Shown: positions 16,599-26,215, counted from the stretch's first letter. The stretch: DNA of 64,000 nt from Williamsia phyllosphaerae (GCF_014635305.1 NZ_BMCS01000002.1:186001-250000), one strand, 5' to 3'. The notes: generated by a model from the letters alone, not told the origin. Numbers and translations are program-made.

Positions 16599-17375
16599 GT
16601 GAGCCGTACCGAACCCGACCATCGCCGAGCCGACGCGCGACTGACCGACCTGATGCCCACCACCGACCTGGCCGATCTGCACCAGCTGCGAGATGACTTC
16701 GCGCGCTTCATGATGCAGTACAAGTTCGGTATCGACACGGTCAACACCAAGATCACCATCCTGCGTGACGAGCTCACCCACCTGCACGACTACAACCCGA
16801 TCGAGAACCTCTCGTCGCGGTTGAAGGCGCCGGAGAGCATTCTCGCCAAGATCGGGCGCAAGGGGTGCGCACCGTCGTTCGAGGCCATCCGCGCGACCAT
16901 CACCGACATCGCCGGGGTCCGGGTGACCACGTCGTTCGTCTCCGACGTCTATCACGTGATGGACATGCTCTCGCGGCAGGACGATGTCACGGTGCTCGAG
17001 ATCCGCGACTACATCGCGAACCCGAAACCCAACGGGTACCGCAGCCTGCACGCGCTCCTCGAGGTGCCGGTCAACATGTCCGACCGGGTCGTGCCTGTCG
17101 TCGTCGAGGTGCAGATCCGCACCATCGCGATGGATTTCTGGGCGAGTCTCGAGCACAAGATCTACTACAAGTACGCCAGAGACGTGCCGAGGGATCTGCT
17201 CGACGAACTCGGCCAGGCCGCCGAGACCGCACATCGACTCGACGCGACCATGGAACACCTGCACGAGGAGATCCGCGGTGCCGATCGCGGGTCCGCGGTC
17301 GGGGACGTGGTGCCGTCGGACGCGGTGTTGCACGAGTGGGTGGCCGCACGGACCAGGTTCATCACCGAGCAGTGA
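16599..17375 (+). CDS. Small alarmone synthetase (RelA/SpoT-type GTP pyrophosphokinase)
   Basis: This 258-residue single-domain (p)ppGpp synthetase has no hydrolase, TGS or ACT domain. Conserved segments are SRLKAPESILAKIGRKG, ITDIAGVRVT, the G-loop region ANPKPNGYRSLHALLEVP, and VVEVQIRTIAMDFWASLEHKI. It transfers pyrophosphate from ATP to GDP or GTP and is normally regulated by its own transcription and tetramerisation. The GTG start at 16599 lies ten bases after the XRE-cupin stop, so both may share a promoter. It belongs to the RelP/RelQ (YjbM/YwaC) class, but the exact subclass is not assigned. Confidence 0.88.
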   Translation: MSRTEPDHRRADARLTDLMPTTDLADLHQLRDDFARFMMQYKFGIDTVNTKITILRDELTHLHDYNPIENLSSRLKAPESILAKIGRKGCAPSFEAIRATITDIAGVRVTTSFVSDVYHVMDMLSRQDDVTVLEIRDYIANPKPNGYRSLHALLEVPVNMSDRVVPVVVEVQIRTIAMDFWASLEHKIYYKYARDVPRDLLDELGQAAETAHRLDATMEHLHEEIRGADRGSAVGDVVPSDAVLHEWVAARTRFITEQ

Positions 17376-17383
17376 CGCGGCGT

Positions 17384-17410
17384 TGTCACGTTTGCGCGGC
17401 CCGCGGTGTC
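17384..17410 (+). promoter_or_regulatory. Candidate ECF41-type promoter
   Basis: TGTCACG, a 16-base spacer and TGTC match the ECF41 consensus TGTCACA-N16-CGTC with one mismatch in each element. The element lies 45 bases before the oxidoreductase start. It would make the oxidoreductase-sigma pair autoregulated by the sigma factor encoded downstream. Confidence 0.6.
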
Positions 17411-17454
17411 TTGAGGGGGAGAGAATTCCCCACGAGGTACACGAGGAGCATCCG

Positions 17455-18606
17455 ATGAGCGCACGCACCAGCGACAACCGACACGTGGTGGTGGTCGGCG
17501 GCGGCTACGCCGGCACCATGGCCGCCAACCGTCTCGCGGCCACCGACACTGCCGCGGTCACGCTGATCAGCCCCACCACCGAGTTCGTCGAGCGGATCCG
17601 GCTGCATCAGCTCGCCGCGGGTACCGGCGTGGCCACCGTCGGCTACGACACCCTGCTGCACGCCGGCATCGAACGGATGACCGCGGCGGTCGAGAACATC
17701 GACACCGCCGCACACACGGTGCTCACCTCGACCGGTGACGTCATCGGATACGACCGGATGATCTATGCGGTCGGCAGCGGGGCGGGCTCGGCGCCGGTTC
17801 CCGGTGTCGCCGAGTTCGCCCACACCGTCTCCGACCTCGACGACGCGTCCCGGCTGGCCGCCGTGCTGGCCGACACCCCCGCCCGGGCATCGGTCGTCGT
17901 GGTCGGTGGCGGGTTGACCGGTGTCGAGGTGGCCGCGGAACTCGCGCAGGCGCGCGACGACCTCGGCGTGACACTGATCTGCGGCGCCGGGGTGGTGCCG
18001 TCGGCCGGCATCCGCGGCGGCGCGTCGGTGACCAGGCGGTTGCGGCGGCTCGGTGTGGACCTCGTCGAGCACGCGCCGGTCGTCGAGGTCTCCGACACCG
18101 AGGTCGTCCTGGCCGACGGCCGGGTGATCTCCGCCGACATCACCGTCTGGACAGCCGGTTTCGCCGTCCCCGATCTCGCGACACGGAGTGGACTGAGCAC
18201 CGATCCGATCGGTCGGTTGAGGGTCGATGAGACGCTCGTCAGCGTCGACGATCCCCACGTCGTCGGCGCGGGTGATGCGATCACCGTGGCCGGGCGCGAG
18301 CTGCGGATGAGCTGTCAGGCGGCGCTGCCGTTGGGCGCGCAGGCCGCGAACACGGTGCGCGCGTCCCTCGACGGCACCGCCGCCGACGAGGTGGATCAGG
18401 GGTTCGCCGCCCAGTGCATCAGCCTCGGCCGGACCGCGGGAACCGTGGTGGCCACCCACCGCGACGACCGCCCCCGCCCGATCTTCGTGGGTGGTCGGGC
18501 CGGCGCGGTGGTCAAGGAGCAGGTGTGCCGGATGACGTTGCGATGGATCGCCGGTGAGGGCCGACGCGGTGGTTCGTACTCGTGGACGAAGGGACCGCGC
18601 CGGTGA
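17455..18606 (+). CDS. FAD-dependent NDH-2-like oxidoreductase (ECF41 partner)
   Basis: This 383-residue pyridine nucleotide-disulphide oxidoreductase has an N-terminal FAD motif HVVVVGGGYAGTMAANRLA, a central NAD(P) motif ASVVVVGGGLTGVEVAAEL and a late FAD-binding segment VVGAGDAITV. It resembles type II NADH dehydrogenases but has no clear membrane-anchoring C-terminus. Oxidoreductases, carboxymuconolactone decarboxylases and epimerases (COE proteins) are the usual genomic partners of ECF41 sigma factors, and this gene overlaps such a sigma gene by four bases. ATG 17455 follows GAGGAG. The substrate is unknown. Confidence 0.85.
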   Translation: MSARTSDNRHVVVVGGGYAGTMAANRLAATDTAAVTLISPTTEFVERIRLHQLAAGTGVATVGYDTLLHAGIERMTAAVENIDTAAHTVLTSTGDVIGYDRMIYAVGSGAGSAPVPGVAEFAHTVSDLDDASRLAAVLADTPARASVVVVGGGLTGVEVAAELAQARDDLGVTLICGAGVVPSAGIRGGASVTRRLRRLGVDLVEHAPVVEVSDTEVVLADGRVISADITVWTAGFAVPDLATRSGLSTDPIGRLRVDETLVSVDDPHVVGAGDAITVAGRELRMSCQAALPLGAQAANTVRASLDGTAADEVDQGFAAQCISLGRTAGTVVATHRDDRPRPIFVGGRAGAVVKEQVCRMTLRWIAGEGRRGGSYSWTKGPRR

Positions 18607-19508
18607 CCGGGTCGTCGACGCACGCCGACACGTTCACCCACCTGCGTCCGCTGCTGTTCACGATCGCCTACGAGATCACCGGGTCGACGACCGACGCCGA
18701 CGACATCCTGCAGGAGAGCTATCTGCGCTGGGCCGCTGTCGATCTCGACACGGTGCGCGACGTGCGGTCCTACGTCGCGTCGATCGTCACGCGGCAGTCG
18801 TTGAACACCCTGCGGGCCTCGGCGCGTCGTCGCGAGGAGTACGTGGGTCCGTGGTTGCCCGAACCCCTGCGGATGCCCGAGACCATCGGCGCCGCGGGTG
18901 ATCCCGAGGCCGACGTCGTACTCGGCGAGTCGGTGTCGATGGCGATGATGGTGGTCCTCGAGTCGTTGGGTCCCGACGAACGGGCCGTGTTCGTCCTGCG
19001 GGAGGTGTTCGGGTTCAGTCACTCCGAGATCGCCGAGGCCGTCGGGAAGTCCGTCGACGCCGTCCGCCAGAGTGCGGGTCGCGCCCGCTCCCACGTGCAG
19101 GCCCGCCGCCGACGCTTCGAGTCGACACCGGCCGCCGTCGACGAGATCACCACAGCGTTCCTGTCCACCACCCTCTCCGGCGACCTGCAGGGATTGATGA
19201 ACATCCTCGCGCCGGACGCGGTACTCATCTCCGACGGTGGCGGCAAGGTCAACGCGGCACGGCGCCCCATCCACGGTGCCGACAAGATCGCGCGGTTCCT
19301 GATCGGCATCGCCCGGTGGGAGCTGCCCGAACTCGGCCTCGAGTCCGCGATCTACAACGGCGGTCCCGCGCTGGTGATCTCGTCGCGCGGGGTGGTCGAT
19401 TCCGTGTTCGTCCTCGAGGTCGTGGGCGGCGTGGTCGCCGGGGTGTACGCCGTCCGCAATCCCGACAAGCTCGCGGCGGTGCTGACCCCGTTCGACATCG
19501 CACGCTGA
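18603..19508 (+). CDS. ECF41-family RNA polymerase sigma factor (SigJ-like)
   Basis: This 301-residue sigma factor has region 2 (HLRPLLFTIAYEITGSTTDADDILQESYLRW) and region 4 (LGPDERAVFVLREVFGFSHSEIAEAVGKS). An extra C-terminal SnoaL/NTF2-like domain of about 110 residues replaces a separate anti-sigma factor and is known in this family to tune activity. The GTG at 18603 forms a GTGA overlap with the upstream oxidoreductase. A promoter of the expected ECF41 type precedes that gene. Confidence 0.92.
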   Translation: MTGSSTHADTFTHLRPLLFTIAYEITGSTTDADDILQESYLRWAAVDLDTVRDVRSYVASIVTRQSLNTLRASARRREEYVGPWLPEPLRMPETIGAAGDPEADVVLGESVSMAMMVVLESLGPDERAVFVLREVFGFSHSEIAEAVGKSVDAVRQSAGRARSHVQARRRRFESTPAAVDEITTAFLSTTLSGDLQGLMNILAPDAVLISDGGGKVNAARRPIHGADKIARFLIGIARWELPELGLESAIYNGGPALVISSRGVVDSVFVLEVVGGVVAGVYAVRNPDKLAAVLTPFDIAR

Positions 19509-19577
19509 CGACCGGTCCTGGACGCGCACAGTCGCACGTCCGAACGACTCGCGGTGGCGTCCACTAATCTTGTGGTC

Positions 19578-20804
19578 GTGACCGTTCCCCACCACCCCCG
19601 ACAGGTTCCCGGACCCGGCTTTCTCGTCGCCGGACGCTATCGGCTCCGGTCCAAGCTCGGTGGTGGCGGGATGGGCGCGGTCTGGTTGGCGACCGATCAA
19701 CTGCTCGAGCGCGAGGTCGCCGTCAAACAGGTCGTGTCCACCGAGGGCCTGACCGAGGAGTCCGCGAGCGACGTCCGTTCGAGGGCGCTGCGCGAGGGCC
19801 GGATGGCGGCCCGACTGAGTCATCGCAACGCGATCGCCATGCACGACCTCGCGCTCGAGAGCGGCGAGCCGTGGCTGGTCATGGAATACCTGCCGTCGCG
19901 CAGCGTCGCACAGATCCTGCACACCACGACGACCCTGCCGGTCGCGTACGCCGCTCACATCGGGGCGCAGGTCGCCGCGGCGATGGCCACCGCACACTCC
20001 GAGGGGATCGTGCACCGCGACATCAAACCCGGCAACATCCTCATCGCCAACACCGGTCGTGCGGCGGGCACGGTCAAGATCTCCGACTTCGGCATCTCCC
20101 GGGCCAAGGACGACATCGCCAACGTCGAGAGCGGCGTGATCACCGGTACCCCGGCATATTTCGCGCCGGAGCTCGCCCGGGGAGGGGAACCCACCGAGGC
20201 CTCCGACGTCTACTCGCTGGGCGCCACGGTCTACACGGCCGTGGAGGGCGAGCCGCCGTTCGGCGTCGACGAGGACTCGCTGGTCCTGCTGCACCGAGTG
20301 GCTCGTGGCGAGATCACTCCTCCGACCCGCGCCGGTGACCTCACGCCTGCGTTGCTGGCCATGCTCGAGCCGAGTCCGGGCCGCCGCCCGACCATGGCAC
20401 AGGCCCGAGATCAGTTGGCGCGCATCGCCGCCGGCCCCGGCGGCAACGTGGGTGCGGTGCTCCAGTCGCCCCTGCCCCGCAACGACAGCGCGATCCCGAT
20501 CTGGGGGCTGTCGGGACGGTCGTCGACGCGATCGAACCGCTCGGCGCCGCGCACCGAGTCGGGGCTGCCCGCCGCCCGTGTGCTGCACCCCACCTCGGCG
20601 CGACCCGCTGCCGGTCCCGCACCGGAGCCGACTCCCCCGACCCCGACACCCACACCGTCGGAACCGGTTGCCGGCCCACCCGCGCCCCCGACGCCACCGA
20701 CACCTCCGACCGCGCCCACCCTGCCCATCTCACCGGCGGTGATCGGCGTGGGTGCCGTGATCCTGCTGGTGCTGCTGATGATCGTGCTCGTCGTGGCCCT
20801 CTGA
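19578..20804 (+). CDS. Membrane-anchored Ser/Thr protein kinase (PknB-like, no sensor domain)
   Basis: This 408-residue Hanks-type kinase has GGGGMGAVW (glycine loop, about 28-36), K50 in EVAVKQV, HRDIKPGNIL (146-155), DFGISR (170-175) and GTPAYFAPE (190-198). It is followed by a proline/threonine-rich linker and a single C-terminal transmembrane helix (about 382-408). No PASTA or other extracellular domain follows the helix, so the signal must come from the membrane or cytoplasm. It starts at GTG 19578; GTG 19572 is an in-frame alternative. No phosphatase neighbour is present. It converges on the response regulator. Confidence 0.88.
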   Translation: MTVPHHPRQVPGPGFLVAGRYRLRSKLGGGGMGAVWLATDQLLEREVAVKQVVSTEGLTEESASDVRSRALREGRMAARLSHRNAIAMHDLALESGEPWLVMEYLPSRSVAQILHTTTTLPVAYAAHIGAQVAAAMATAHSEGIVHRDIKPGNILIANTGRAAGTVKISDFGISRAKDDIANVESGVITGTPAYFAPELARGGEPTEASDVYSLGATVYTAVEGEPPFGVDEDSLVLLHRVARGEITPPTRAGDLTPALLAMLEPSPGRRPTMAQARDQLARIAAGPGGNVGAVLQSPLPRNDSAIPIWGLSGRSSTRSNRSAPRTESGLPAARVLHPTSARPAAGPAPEPTPPTPTPTPSEPVAGPPAPPTPPTPPTAPTLPISPAVIGVGAVILLVLLMIVLVVAL

Positions 20805-20875
20805 CGGCGGTGCGGATGTGAGTACGAGCAGCTCCTCCCACGGTGAGTCGCCCGGCGTGAACCAGCCGGCTGTCC

Positions 20876-21559
20876 TCAGCTGATCTGCCGGTTGGCGGCC
20901 CAGCGGGTCAGAGCATTGCGGTTGGACTGCTGTGTCTTGCGGAGCACGTTCGACGCATGTGTCTCCACGGTCTTGATCGAGATCACCAGGTCCTCGGCGA
21001 TCTCCCGGTAGGTGTAGCCGCGCGCCAGCAACCGCAGGACCTCCATCTCGCGCGGCGTCAGCGAGTCGAGTTCGGGATCCAGGTGCGGTTCCGGGGCGGC
21101 GGAGCGTCCGGTGAACGAATCGAGAACGAACCCGGCCAGACGCGGGCTGAACACGGCGTCGCCCTCGGCGACTCGGCGCACCGCGTCGGCGAGGTCGGCC
21201 CCGGCGATGGTCTTGGTGACGTAACCGCGGGCACCGGCGCGGATCGTGGCGATCACGTCCTCGGCGGCGTCGGACACACTGAGCGCCAGGTACACCGGCT
21301 GGGTGTCGATGCGGGAGTCGGCGACCCCACGCACCACCGCGACCCCGCCGCCGTCGGGCATGTGCACGTCGAGGAGCACGACATCGGGTCCGGTGGCGAC
21401 GATCCCGCGCACGGAGTCGGCGACGTTCCCGGCCTCGCCGACGATCTGCAGGCCGGACTCCGACGACAGCTCGGCCCGCACGCCGGACCGGAACACCGCG
21501 TGGTCGTCGACCAGGAAGACGCGACACACCGCGGCGTCGGTGGTGGTGGGCACGGTCAT
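20876..21559 (-). CDS. NarL/LuxR-family response regulator
   Basis: This 227-residue protein has a receiver domain (about 10-130) with D64 in VVLLDVHMPDG as the phosphoacceptor and a C-terminal LuxR-type helix-turn-helix (LTPREMEVLRLLARGYTYRE onwards). It starts in an ATGA overlap with the upstream histidine kinase gene, so the two form one transcription unit. With the divergent PspC protein it matches the envelope-stress systems of Corynebacteriales, such as EsrISR of Corynebacterium glutamicum. Two inverted repeats between kinase and PspC gene are its probable binding sites. Confidence 0.9.
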   Translation of the reverse strand: MTVPTTTDAAVCRVFLVDDHAVFRSGVRAELSSESGLQIVGEAGNVADSVRGIVATGPDVVLLDVHMPDGGGVAVVRGVADSRIDTQPVYLALSVSDAAEDVIATIRAGARGYVTKTIAGADLADAVRRVAEGDAVFSPRLAGFVLDSFTGRSAAPEPHLDPELDSLTPREMEVLRLLARGYTYREIAEDLVISIKTVETHASNVLRKTQQSNRNALTRWAANRQIS

Positions 21560-22836
21560 CGATTCCTCTTCTCGCGCTGCGGCGCCGGGGCGGAGACGTG
21601 TTCACGACGCGGCATCGACATCGCCACCTCGGTGCCGCGATCCGGCGCCGTCTTGATGACGACCGTCCCGTCGCTGCGTTCGAGTCGAGCACGGATCGAC
21701 CTCGCCACGCCCTGCCGGTCCTCGGGTATCCGGTCAGGGTCGAACCCTCGTCCGCGGTCGCGGACGAAGACGTCGACCGCGTCCCCGGTCACCTCCGCGA
21801 ACACGTCGACCTTGCGTTCGCCGGAGTGCTTGGCCGCGTTGATCAACGCCTCTCGGGTGGCACCGATCAGAGCCGCCCACCGTTTCGACTCGGCCACGTC
21901 GGGAGCGCCCGCGCCGCGCGGCCAGGCCAGATCACCGACCGTCACCACGTCGACCTCGATGCCGTAGGAGTCCTCGACGTCGCCCGCCACGATCTGAAGT
22001 GCAGCGGCCAACGAACTCCCCGACCGCTCCCGCTCGCCGAACAACCAGCGGCGCAGTTCCCGCTCCTGGCCGCGGGCCAGGCGGGCGACCTCGTCGGGGC
22101 GGTTGGCCTGTTTCTGGATGAGCGCCAAGGTCTGCAACACCGAATCGTGCAGGTGCGCGGCGATCTCGTCGCGTTCGGCGGTGCGGATGCGCGCGGCGCG
22201 TTCGGCGTTGACCGTGCGTAGCATGCGCATCCACAGGGGCACGGTCAGCAGCACCACGCCGAGAAGGGTCGCGCCGACGGCGAGCAGCGTCGCACTGAGA
22301 CCACCGAAGGACCGGTTCGTGGCCAGCACGACCACGGCGAGACCGGCGATGACCAGCACGCCACCGCCGATGACCCGCGTCCACGTCAGAACCGCGCTGG
22401 GTGAATCCTGCTCGGGCGAAACGTGTTCGGGAGAATCGAACTCACGCCACACCAGGGTCGCACCGATCGCGACCACGACGAGCGGGACGAGGTATTCCGC
22501 CGGGGTCCCCGACGCGGCGAATCCGACGACGATCACCGCGACGATGCCCACCACCGCCAGTCCGTAGGACTGGGCTCGCTCCCCGCGTGCGGGCGGCGCC
22601 GTGTCCGTGCCGGGAGGGCAGAAGAACCAGAGGAGTCCGTAGGCGCAGACCCCGGCGCCGGCCAGCGCGCTGAGCACCACGAACACGATGCGTACACGGA
22701 CCGGGTCGACGCCGAGATGGTCGGCCACGCCGCCCGCGACACCGCCGATGATGCGGCCGCCGTCGCGCCGCACGATGCGCTCGGGCAGCGGCGCCGAGCC
22801 ACCCTCGGTTGAGCGTTGTCGTGTCGGTGCGTCCAC
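21556..22836 (-). CDS. Histidine kinase with N-terminal PspC domain
   Basis: This 426-residue protein has an N-terminal PspC domain (about 20-75; RDGGRIIGGVAGGVADHLGV) followed by several transmembrane helices to about residue 205. A HisKA_3 domain comes next, with H230 in AAHLHDSVLQTL, and then an HATPase_c domain (EALINAAKHSG, DRGRGFDP). It probably senses envelope stress, with the PspC unit as an inhibitor or sensor. I chose GTG 22836 because the longer frame would run across the operators and into the divergent gene. The stop overlaps the response regulator start. Confidence 0.87.
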   Translation of the reverse strand: MDAPTRQRSTEGGSAPLPERIVRRDGGRIIGGVAGGVADHLGVDPVRVRIVFVVLSALAGAGVCAYGLLWFFCPPGTDTAPPARGERAQSYGLAVVGIVAVIVVGFAASGTPAEYLVPLVVVAIGATLVWREFDSPEHVSPEQDSPSAVLTWTRVIGGGVLVIAGLAVVVLATNRSFGGLSATLLAVGATLLGVVLLTVPLWMRMLRTVNAERAARIRTAERDEIAAHLHDSVLQTLALIQKQANRPDEVARLARGQERELRRWLFGERERSGSSLAAALQIVAGDVEDSYGIEVDVVTVGDLAWPRGAGAPDVAESKRWAALIGATREALINAAKHSGERKVDVFAEVTGDAVDVFVRDRGRGFDPDRIPEDRQGVARSIRARLERSDGTVVIKTAPDRGTEVAMSMPRREHVSAPAPQREKRNR

Positions 22837-22871
22837 ACGTCGATACTGACACGGGAGCCCGCACCGGCACA

Positions 22872-22929
22872 TCAGGGAGAGCCCTGAGTCCGACGACGCG
22901 GTCGGGGCCGATTTCAGGGTGAATCCTGA
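22872..22929. promoter_or_regulatory. Paired operator sites between kinase and PspC genes
   Basis: Site 1 (22872-22887) is TCAGGG-AGAG-CCCTGA, a perfect inverted repeat. Site 2 (22914-22929) is TCAGGG-TGAA-TCCTGA, with one mismatch. Their centres are 42 bases apart, about four helical turns, as expected for cooperative dimers of the LuxR-type regulator. They lie in the divergent promoter region and could control both sides. Confidence 0.65.
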
Positions 22930-22966
22930 TGGTGCCGAGGGCGGCGGGCCGGTGAAGATGATCGGT

Positions 22967-24361
22967 ATGAACACGACAACCACCACGCCGAGTGCCGAAT
23001 CGTTGCTGCGCATGTGGAACACGCGACCGGTCCGGCCGAACGCAGACGGCACCGTCGCCGGGGTGTGCGCCGGTATCGCGCGGCGCTACCGGGTGGATCC
23101 GACACTGGTGAAGATCGCGTTCGTCGTCGCCACCCTCTTCGGTGGCAGCGGCGTCATCCTCTACGTCCTGGCGTGGATCACATTGCCCGCGGGCGACGAC
23201 CCGCCGTCGGAGTACATGAACCGCCGCCAGCGCAAGGCGGTGTACCGGCAGGCCCGCTCCGACTACCGGCGGGCGCGGCGGGAACACCGTGACGGTCGGC
23301 ATCCCGGCCACGACGATGCCCGGCACCGTTCCCATCCACCGACGATCGTGCTGATCGTCATCGCGGTGATCGTGGTGACGTCGTTCACCCCGAACGTCGC
23401 GTGGAGCTCGGGTGGCCTGCTCGGCGCCGCGTTGATGCTGCTCGGCTGGTGGTTGCTCTACCAGCGCAGCCCGGACGCGGAGCCGGGTACCTCGGCCGAC
23501 ACGATCGGCACCGCGCCCATCGTCGCGACCGAGACGTTCACCCGGTGGATGCCCCGGGCGTGGGCCGACAACGTCACCGCCGCAACCACGTCCGGGGTAC
23601 CGACATCCGGCGAGCCGGGCGTCGATGACGATCCGACCGTCCCGACACAGCGGGTCGATCTCGAGAAGCCGATCGAGGCCCCGTCCGGCCCGCCGACCCC
23701 ACCGGCGTGGGATCCCCTCGGCGCGGCCCCGTTCGCCTGGGATCTGCCCGAGCCGTCGGTCGCGCCGCCGCCCACCCCGGTTCGTCGCCGCTCCGCGCTC
23801 ACCCCGATCACTCTCGGTGTCGCCCTGCTCGTCGCAGCCGGTGCGAGCACCGCGGCCTTCGCCGGGGTCGACGCGCTGACCCCGGCTCGTATCGCCGCTC
23901 TGACCCTCGTCGTCGTCTGCATGGGCCTGCTCGTCGGGGCGGTCACCCGTCGCGGACCGGGTCTCGTCCCGGTTGCGGTGCTCCTGGCCGTCGTCGTGGT
24001 GTTCACCTCGGCCGCTTCGGGTCTGGGATCGCTACCGGGGGGCGGCGTCGGTGATCGTGACTGGCGCCCGGTCACCGCCGGCGACATCGAGCCGAACTAC
24101 GAACTCACCGTCGGATCGGCGACCGTGGATCTGCGGTCGGTGACGTTGACCGGCAACCGGTCGGTCCGGCTGAGCGTCGGTCTCGGTGAGGCGATCGTGA
24201 TCGCACCGGCCGGCATGAACCTGAAGGTGCGGTGCCGCACCACGATCGGCGACGAGACCTGCCGCAGCGGACTCGACGGCGGGTCGGACGGGACCGCGGG
24301 ACCGGTGCTCGACATCGACGCGTCGAGCATCGTGGGACACGTGGAGGTCCGCCGTGGATGA
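22967..24361 (+). CDS. PspC-domain membrane protein with LiaF-like C-terminal domain
   Basis: This 464-residue protein starts with a PspC domain (about 20-80; DGTVAGVCAGIARRYRVDP) that includes a transmembrane helix. A basic linker, a two-helix hairpin (about 125-165), a long proline-rich cytoplasmic stretch and three further helices (about 285-365) follow. The C-terminal 90-residue beta-rich region (ELTVGSATVDLRSV) resembles the cell-wall-active-antibiotics response (LiaF/YvqF C-terminal) domain. It is divergent from the PspC kinase operon and probably modulates it, as EsrI does. I used ATG 22967; ATG 22958 is nine bases upstream. Confidence 0.82.
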   Translation: MNTTTTTPSAESLLRMWNTRPVRPNADGTVAGVCAGIARRYRVDPTLVKIAFVVATLFGGSGVILYVLAWITLPAGDDPPSEYMNRRQRKAVYRQARSDYRRARREHRDGRHPGHDDARHRSHPPTIVLIVIAVIVVTSFTPNVAWSSGGLLGAALMLLGWWLLYQRSPDAEPGTSADTIGTAPIVATETFTRWMPRAWADNVTAATTSGVPTSGEPGVDDDPTVPTQRVDLEKPIEAPSGPPTPPAWDPLGAAPFAWDLPEPSVAPPPTPVRRRSALTPITLGVALLVAAGASTAAFAGVDALTPARIAALTLVVVCMGLLVGAVTRRGPGLVPVAVLLAVVVVFTSAASGLGSLPGGGVGDRDWRPVTAGDIEPNYELTVGSATVDLRSVTLTGNRSVRLSVGLGEAIVIAPAGMNLKVRCRTTIGDETCRSGLDGGSDGTAGPVLDIDASSIVGHVEVRRG

Positions 24362-24545
24362 CCACCGCTTCTCCCCCACCCAGGCGGTGGTCGGTGTCGT
24401 CGGGCTCGCGGTCGCGGTCTGGGGACTCACCGGGGCGCCCGACATCGCCGACAGCGGCGCGGTCCGCTGGGGCGTGGTCGGCATAGCCGTACTGATCGGC
24501 GTGGTGCTGATCGTCGTCGGCGGTCTCAGCGGCCGGAACCGCTGA
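24354..24545 (+). CDS. Small two-helix membrane protein
   Basis: This 63-residue protein has two hydrophobic helices (about residues 10-27 and 38-56) separated by a short DIADSG loop, with an RNR C-terminus. The GTG start at 24354 overlaps the upstream PspC gene by eight bases, so it is probably translated with it and belongs to the envelope-stress unit. I recognise no family. Small membrane proteins next to Psp-like systems can act as regulators, but that is an inference here. Confidence 0.7.
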   Translation: MDDHRFSPTQAVVGVVGLAVAVWGLTGAPDIADSGAVRWGVVGIAVLIGVVLIVVGGLSGRNR

Positions 24546-24570
24546 GCCACAACTCAGTCGGGGTGGCGGG

Positions 24571-26190
24571 TCACTCCCACTCGATGGTGCCCGGGGGCTT
24601 GCTCGTCACGTCGAGAACCACGCGGTTGACCTCGGCGACCTCGTTGGTGATGCGGGTGGAGATGATCTCCAACACCTCGTACGGCACGCGGGTCCAGTCG
24701 GCGGTCATGGCGTCCTCGCTCGACACCGGTCGCAGCACGATCGGGTGGCCGTAGGTCCGGCCGTCGCCCTGGACCCCGACACTGCGGACGTCGGCGAGCA
24801 ACACGACCGGGCACTGCCAGATCGTGTTGTCGAGGCCCGCGCTGGTCAGCTCCTCGCGGGCGATCAGGTCGGCCGCGCGTAGGGTCTCGAGACGGTCCGC
24901 GGTGACCTCGCCCACGATGCGGATGGCGAGCCCGGGTCCGGGGAACGGCTGGCGACCGACGATGTCCTCGGGCAGACCGAGCTCGCGTCCCACTGCACGG
25001 ACCTCGTCCTTGAACAGCAGCCGCAACGGCTCGACCAGCGAGAACTCCAGGTCCTCGGGTAGTCCGCCCACGTTGTGGTGGCTCTTGATGTTGGCCGTGC
25101 CGGTGCCGCCACCGGACTCGACGACGTCGGGGTACAGCGTCCCCTGGACCAGGAAGTCAATGGCTTGCGGCCCGCTCGCTTCGCTCCCGGCGCCGGTGGT
25201 GCCCTCGCTGCCGTCGAGCACGTCGGTGACCGCACCCTCGAACGACCGGATGAACTCACGGCCGATGATCTTGCGCTTGGTCTCGGGATCGCTGTGCCCG
25301 GCCAACTCCCGCAGGAAAGTCTCCTCGGCGTCGACGGTGACCAGTCGTGCCCCTGTGGCGGCGACGAAGTCGGTCTGGACCTGCTCGCGCTCGCCGGCCC
25401 GCAGCAGCCCGTGGTCGACAAACACACACGTCAGACGGTTGCCGATGGCCCGCTGGACGAGCGCGGCGGCCACCGCGGAATCGACACCGCCGGACAGCCC
25501 GCACAGGGCGCGGCCGTCGCCGACCTGCGCGCGAACCTGCTCGACGAGCGCGTCGGCGATGTTCGCGGCGGTCCAGTCGGCCTCGAGACCGGCGATCTCG
25601 TAGAGGAACTTGGTCAGGATGTGCTGACCATGAGGGGTGTGCATCACCTCGGGGTGGTACTGCACACCGGCCATCCGACGCTCGAGGTTCTCGAACGCGG
25701 CCACCGGCGCACCGGGCGTGGACGCGGTGACCGTGAAACCTGCGGGCGCTTCCTGCACGGCGTCGTTGTGGCTCATCCACACCGGTTGGGTCTCGGGCGT
25801 GCCGGCCATCAGTACCGACTCCCCGATCGACGACAGCGTCGTGCGACCGAACTCACGGCCACCGGTGTTGGCGACCACGCCGCCGAGCTCCTTGGCCATC
25901 GCCTGGTAGCCGTAGCAGATGCCGAACACCGGGATGTCGAGGTCGAGGACGGCGGGGTCCAGACCGGGGGCGTCGTCGGCGTAGACCGACGCCGGCCCTC
26001 CCGAGAGGACCAGGGCCACCGGGTTTTTCGCGGTTATCTCCTCGATGGTCGCGGTGTGCGCGATCACCTCGGAGTACACGCGGGCCTCGCGGACCCGGCG
26101 CGCGATCAACTGCGCGTACTGGGCGCCGAAATCGACGACGAGGACCGGGCGGGGTGCGGCCGATTCGACCGGATCAGGGGCTTCGCTCAC
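24571..26190 (-). CDS. guaA: GMP synthase (glutamine-hydrolysing)
   Basis: This 539-residue enzyme has an N-terminal class I glutamine amidotransferase domain ([19 protein letters not shown], then [10 protein letters not shown] with the nucleophile cysteine, and YHPEV). The ATP pyrophosphatase domain has [14 protein letters not shown] as its P-loop. The C-terminal dimerisation domain ends PPGTIEWE. It converts XMP to GMP in purine synthesis. A low-complexity insertion of about 17 residues ([17 protein letters not shown]) lies before [17 protein letters not shown] and is longer than in most relatives. GuaA, guaB3 and guaB2 lie close together in the same orientation, as in mycobacteria. Confidence 0.97.
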   Translation of the reverse strand: MSEAPDPVESAAPRPVLVVDFGAQYAQLIARRVREARVYSEVIAHTATIEEITAKNPVALVLSGGPASVYADDAPGLDPAVLDLDIPVFGICYGYQAMAKELGGVVANTGGREFGRTTLSSIGESVLMAGTPETQPVWMSHNDAVQEAPAGFTVTASTPGAPVAAFENLERRMAGVQYHPEVMHTPHGQHILTKFLYEIAGLEADWTAANIADALVEQVRAQVGDGRALCGLSGGVDSAVAAALVQRAIGNRLTCVFVDHGLLRAGEREQVQTDFVAATGARLVTVDAEETFLRELAGHSDPETKRKIIGREFIRSFEGAVTDVLDGSEGTTGAGSEASGPQAIDFLVQGTLYPDVVESGGGTGTANIKSHHNVGGLPEDLEFSLVEPLRLLFKDEVRAVGRELGLPEDIVGRQPFPGPGLAIRIVGEVTADRLETLRAADLIAREELTSAGLDNTIWQCPVVLLADVRSVGVQGDGRTYGHPIVLRPVSSEDAMTADWTRVPYEVLEIISTRITNEVAEVNRVVLDVTSKPPGTIEWE

Positions 26191-26215
26191 CCGTGAGAGT
26201 CTACGGTGCGGCCGG

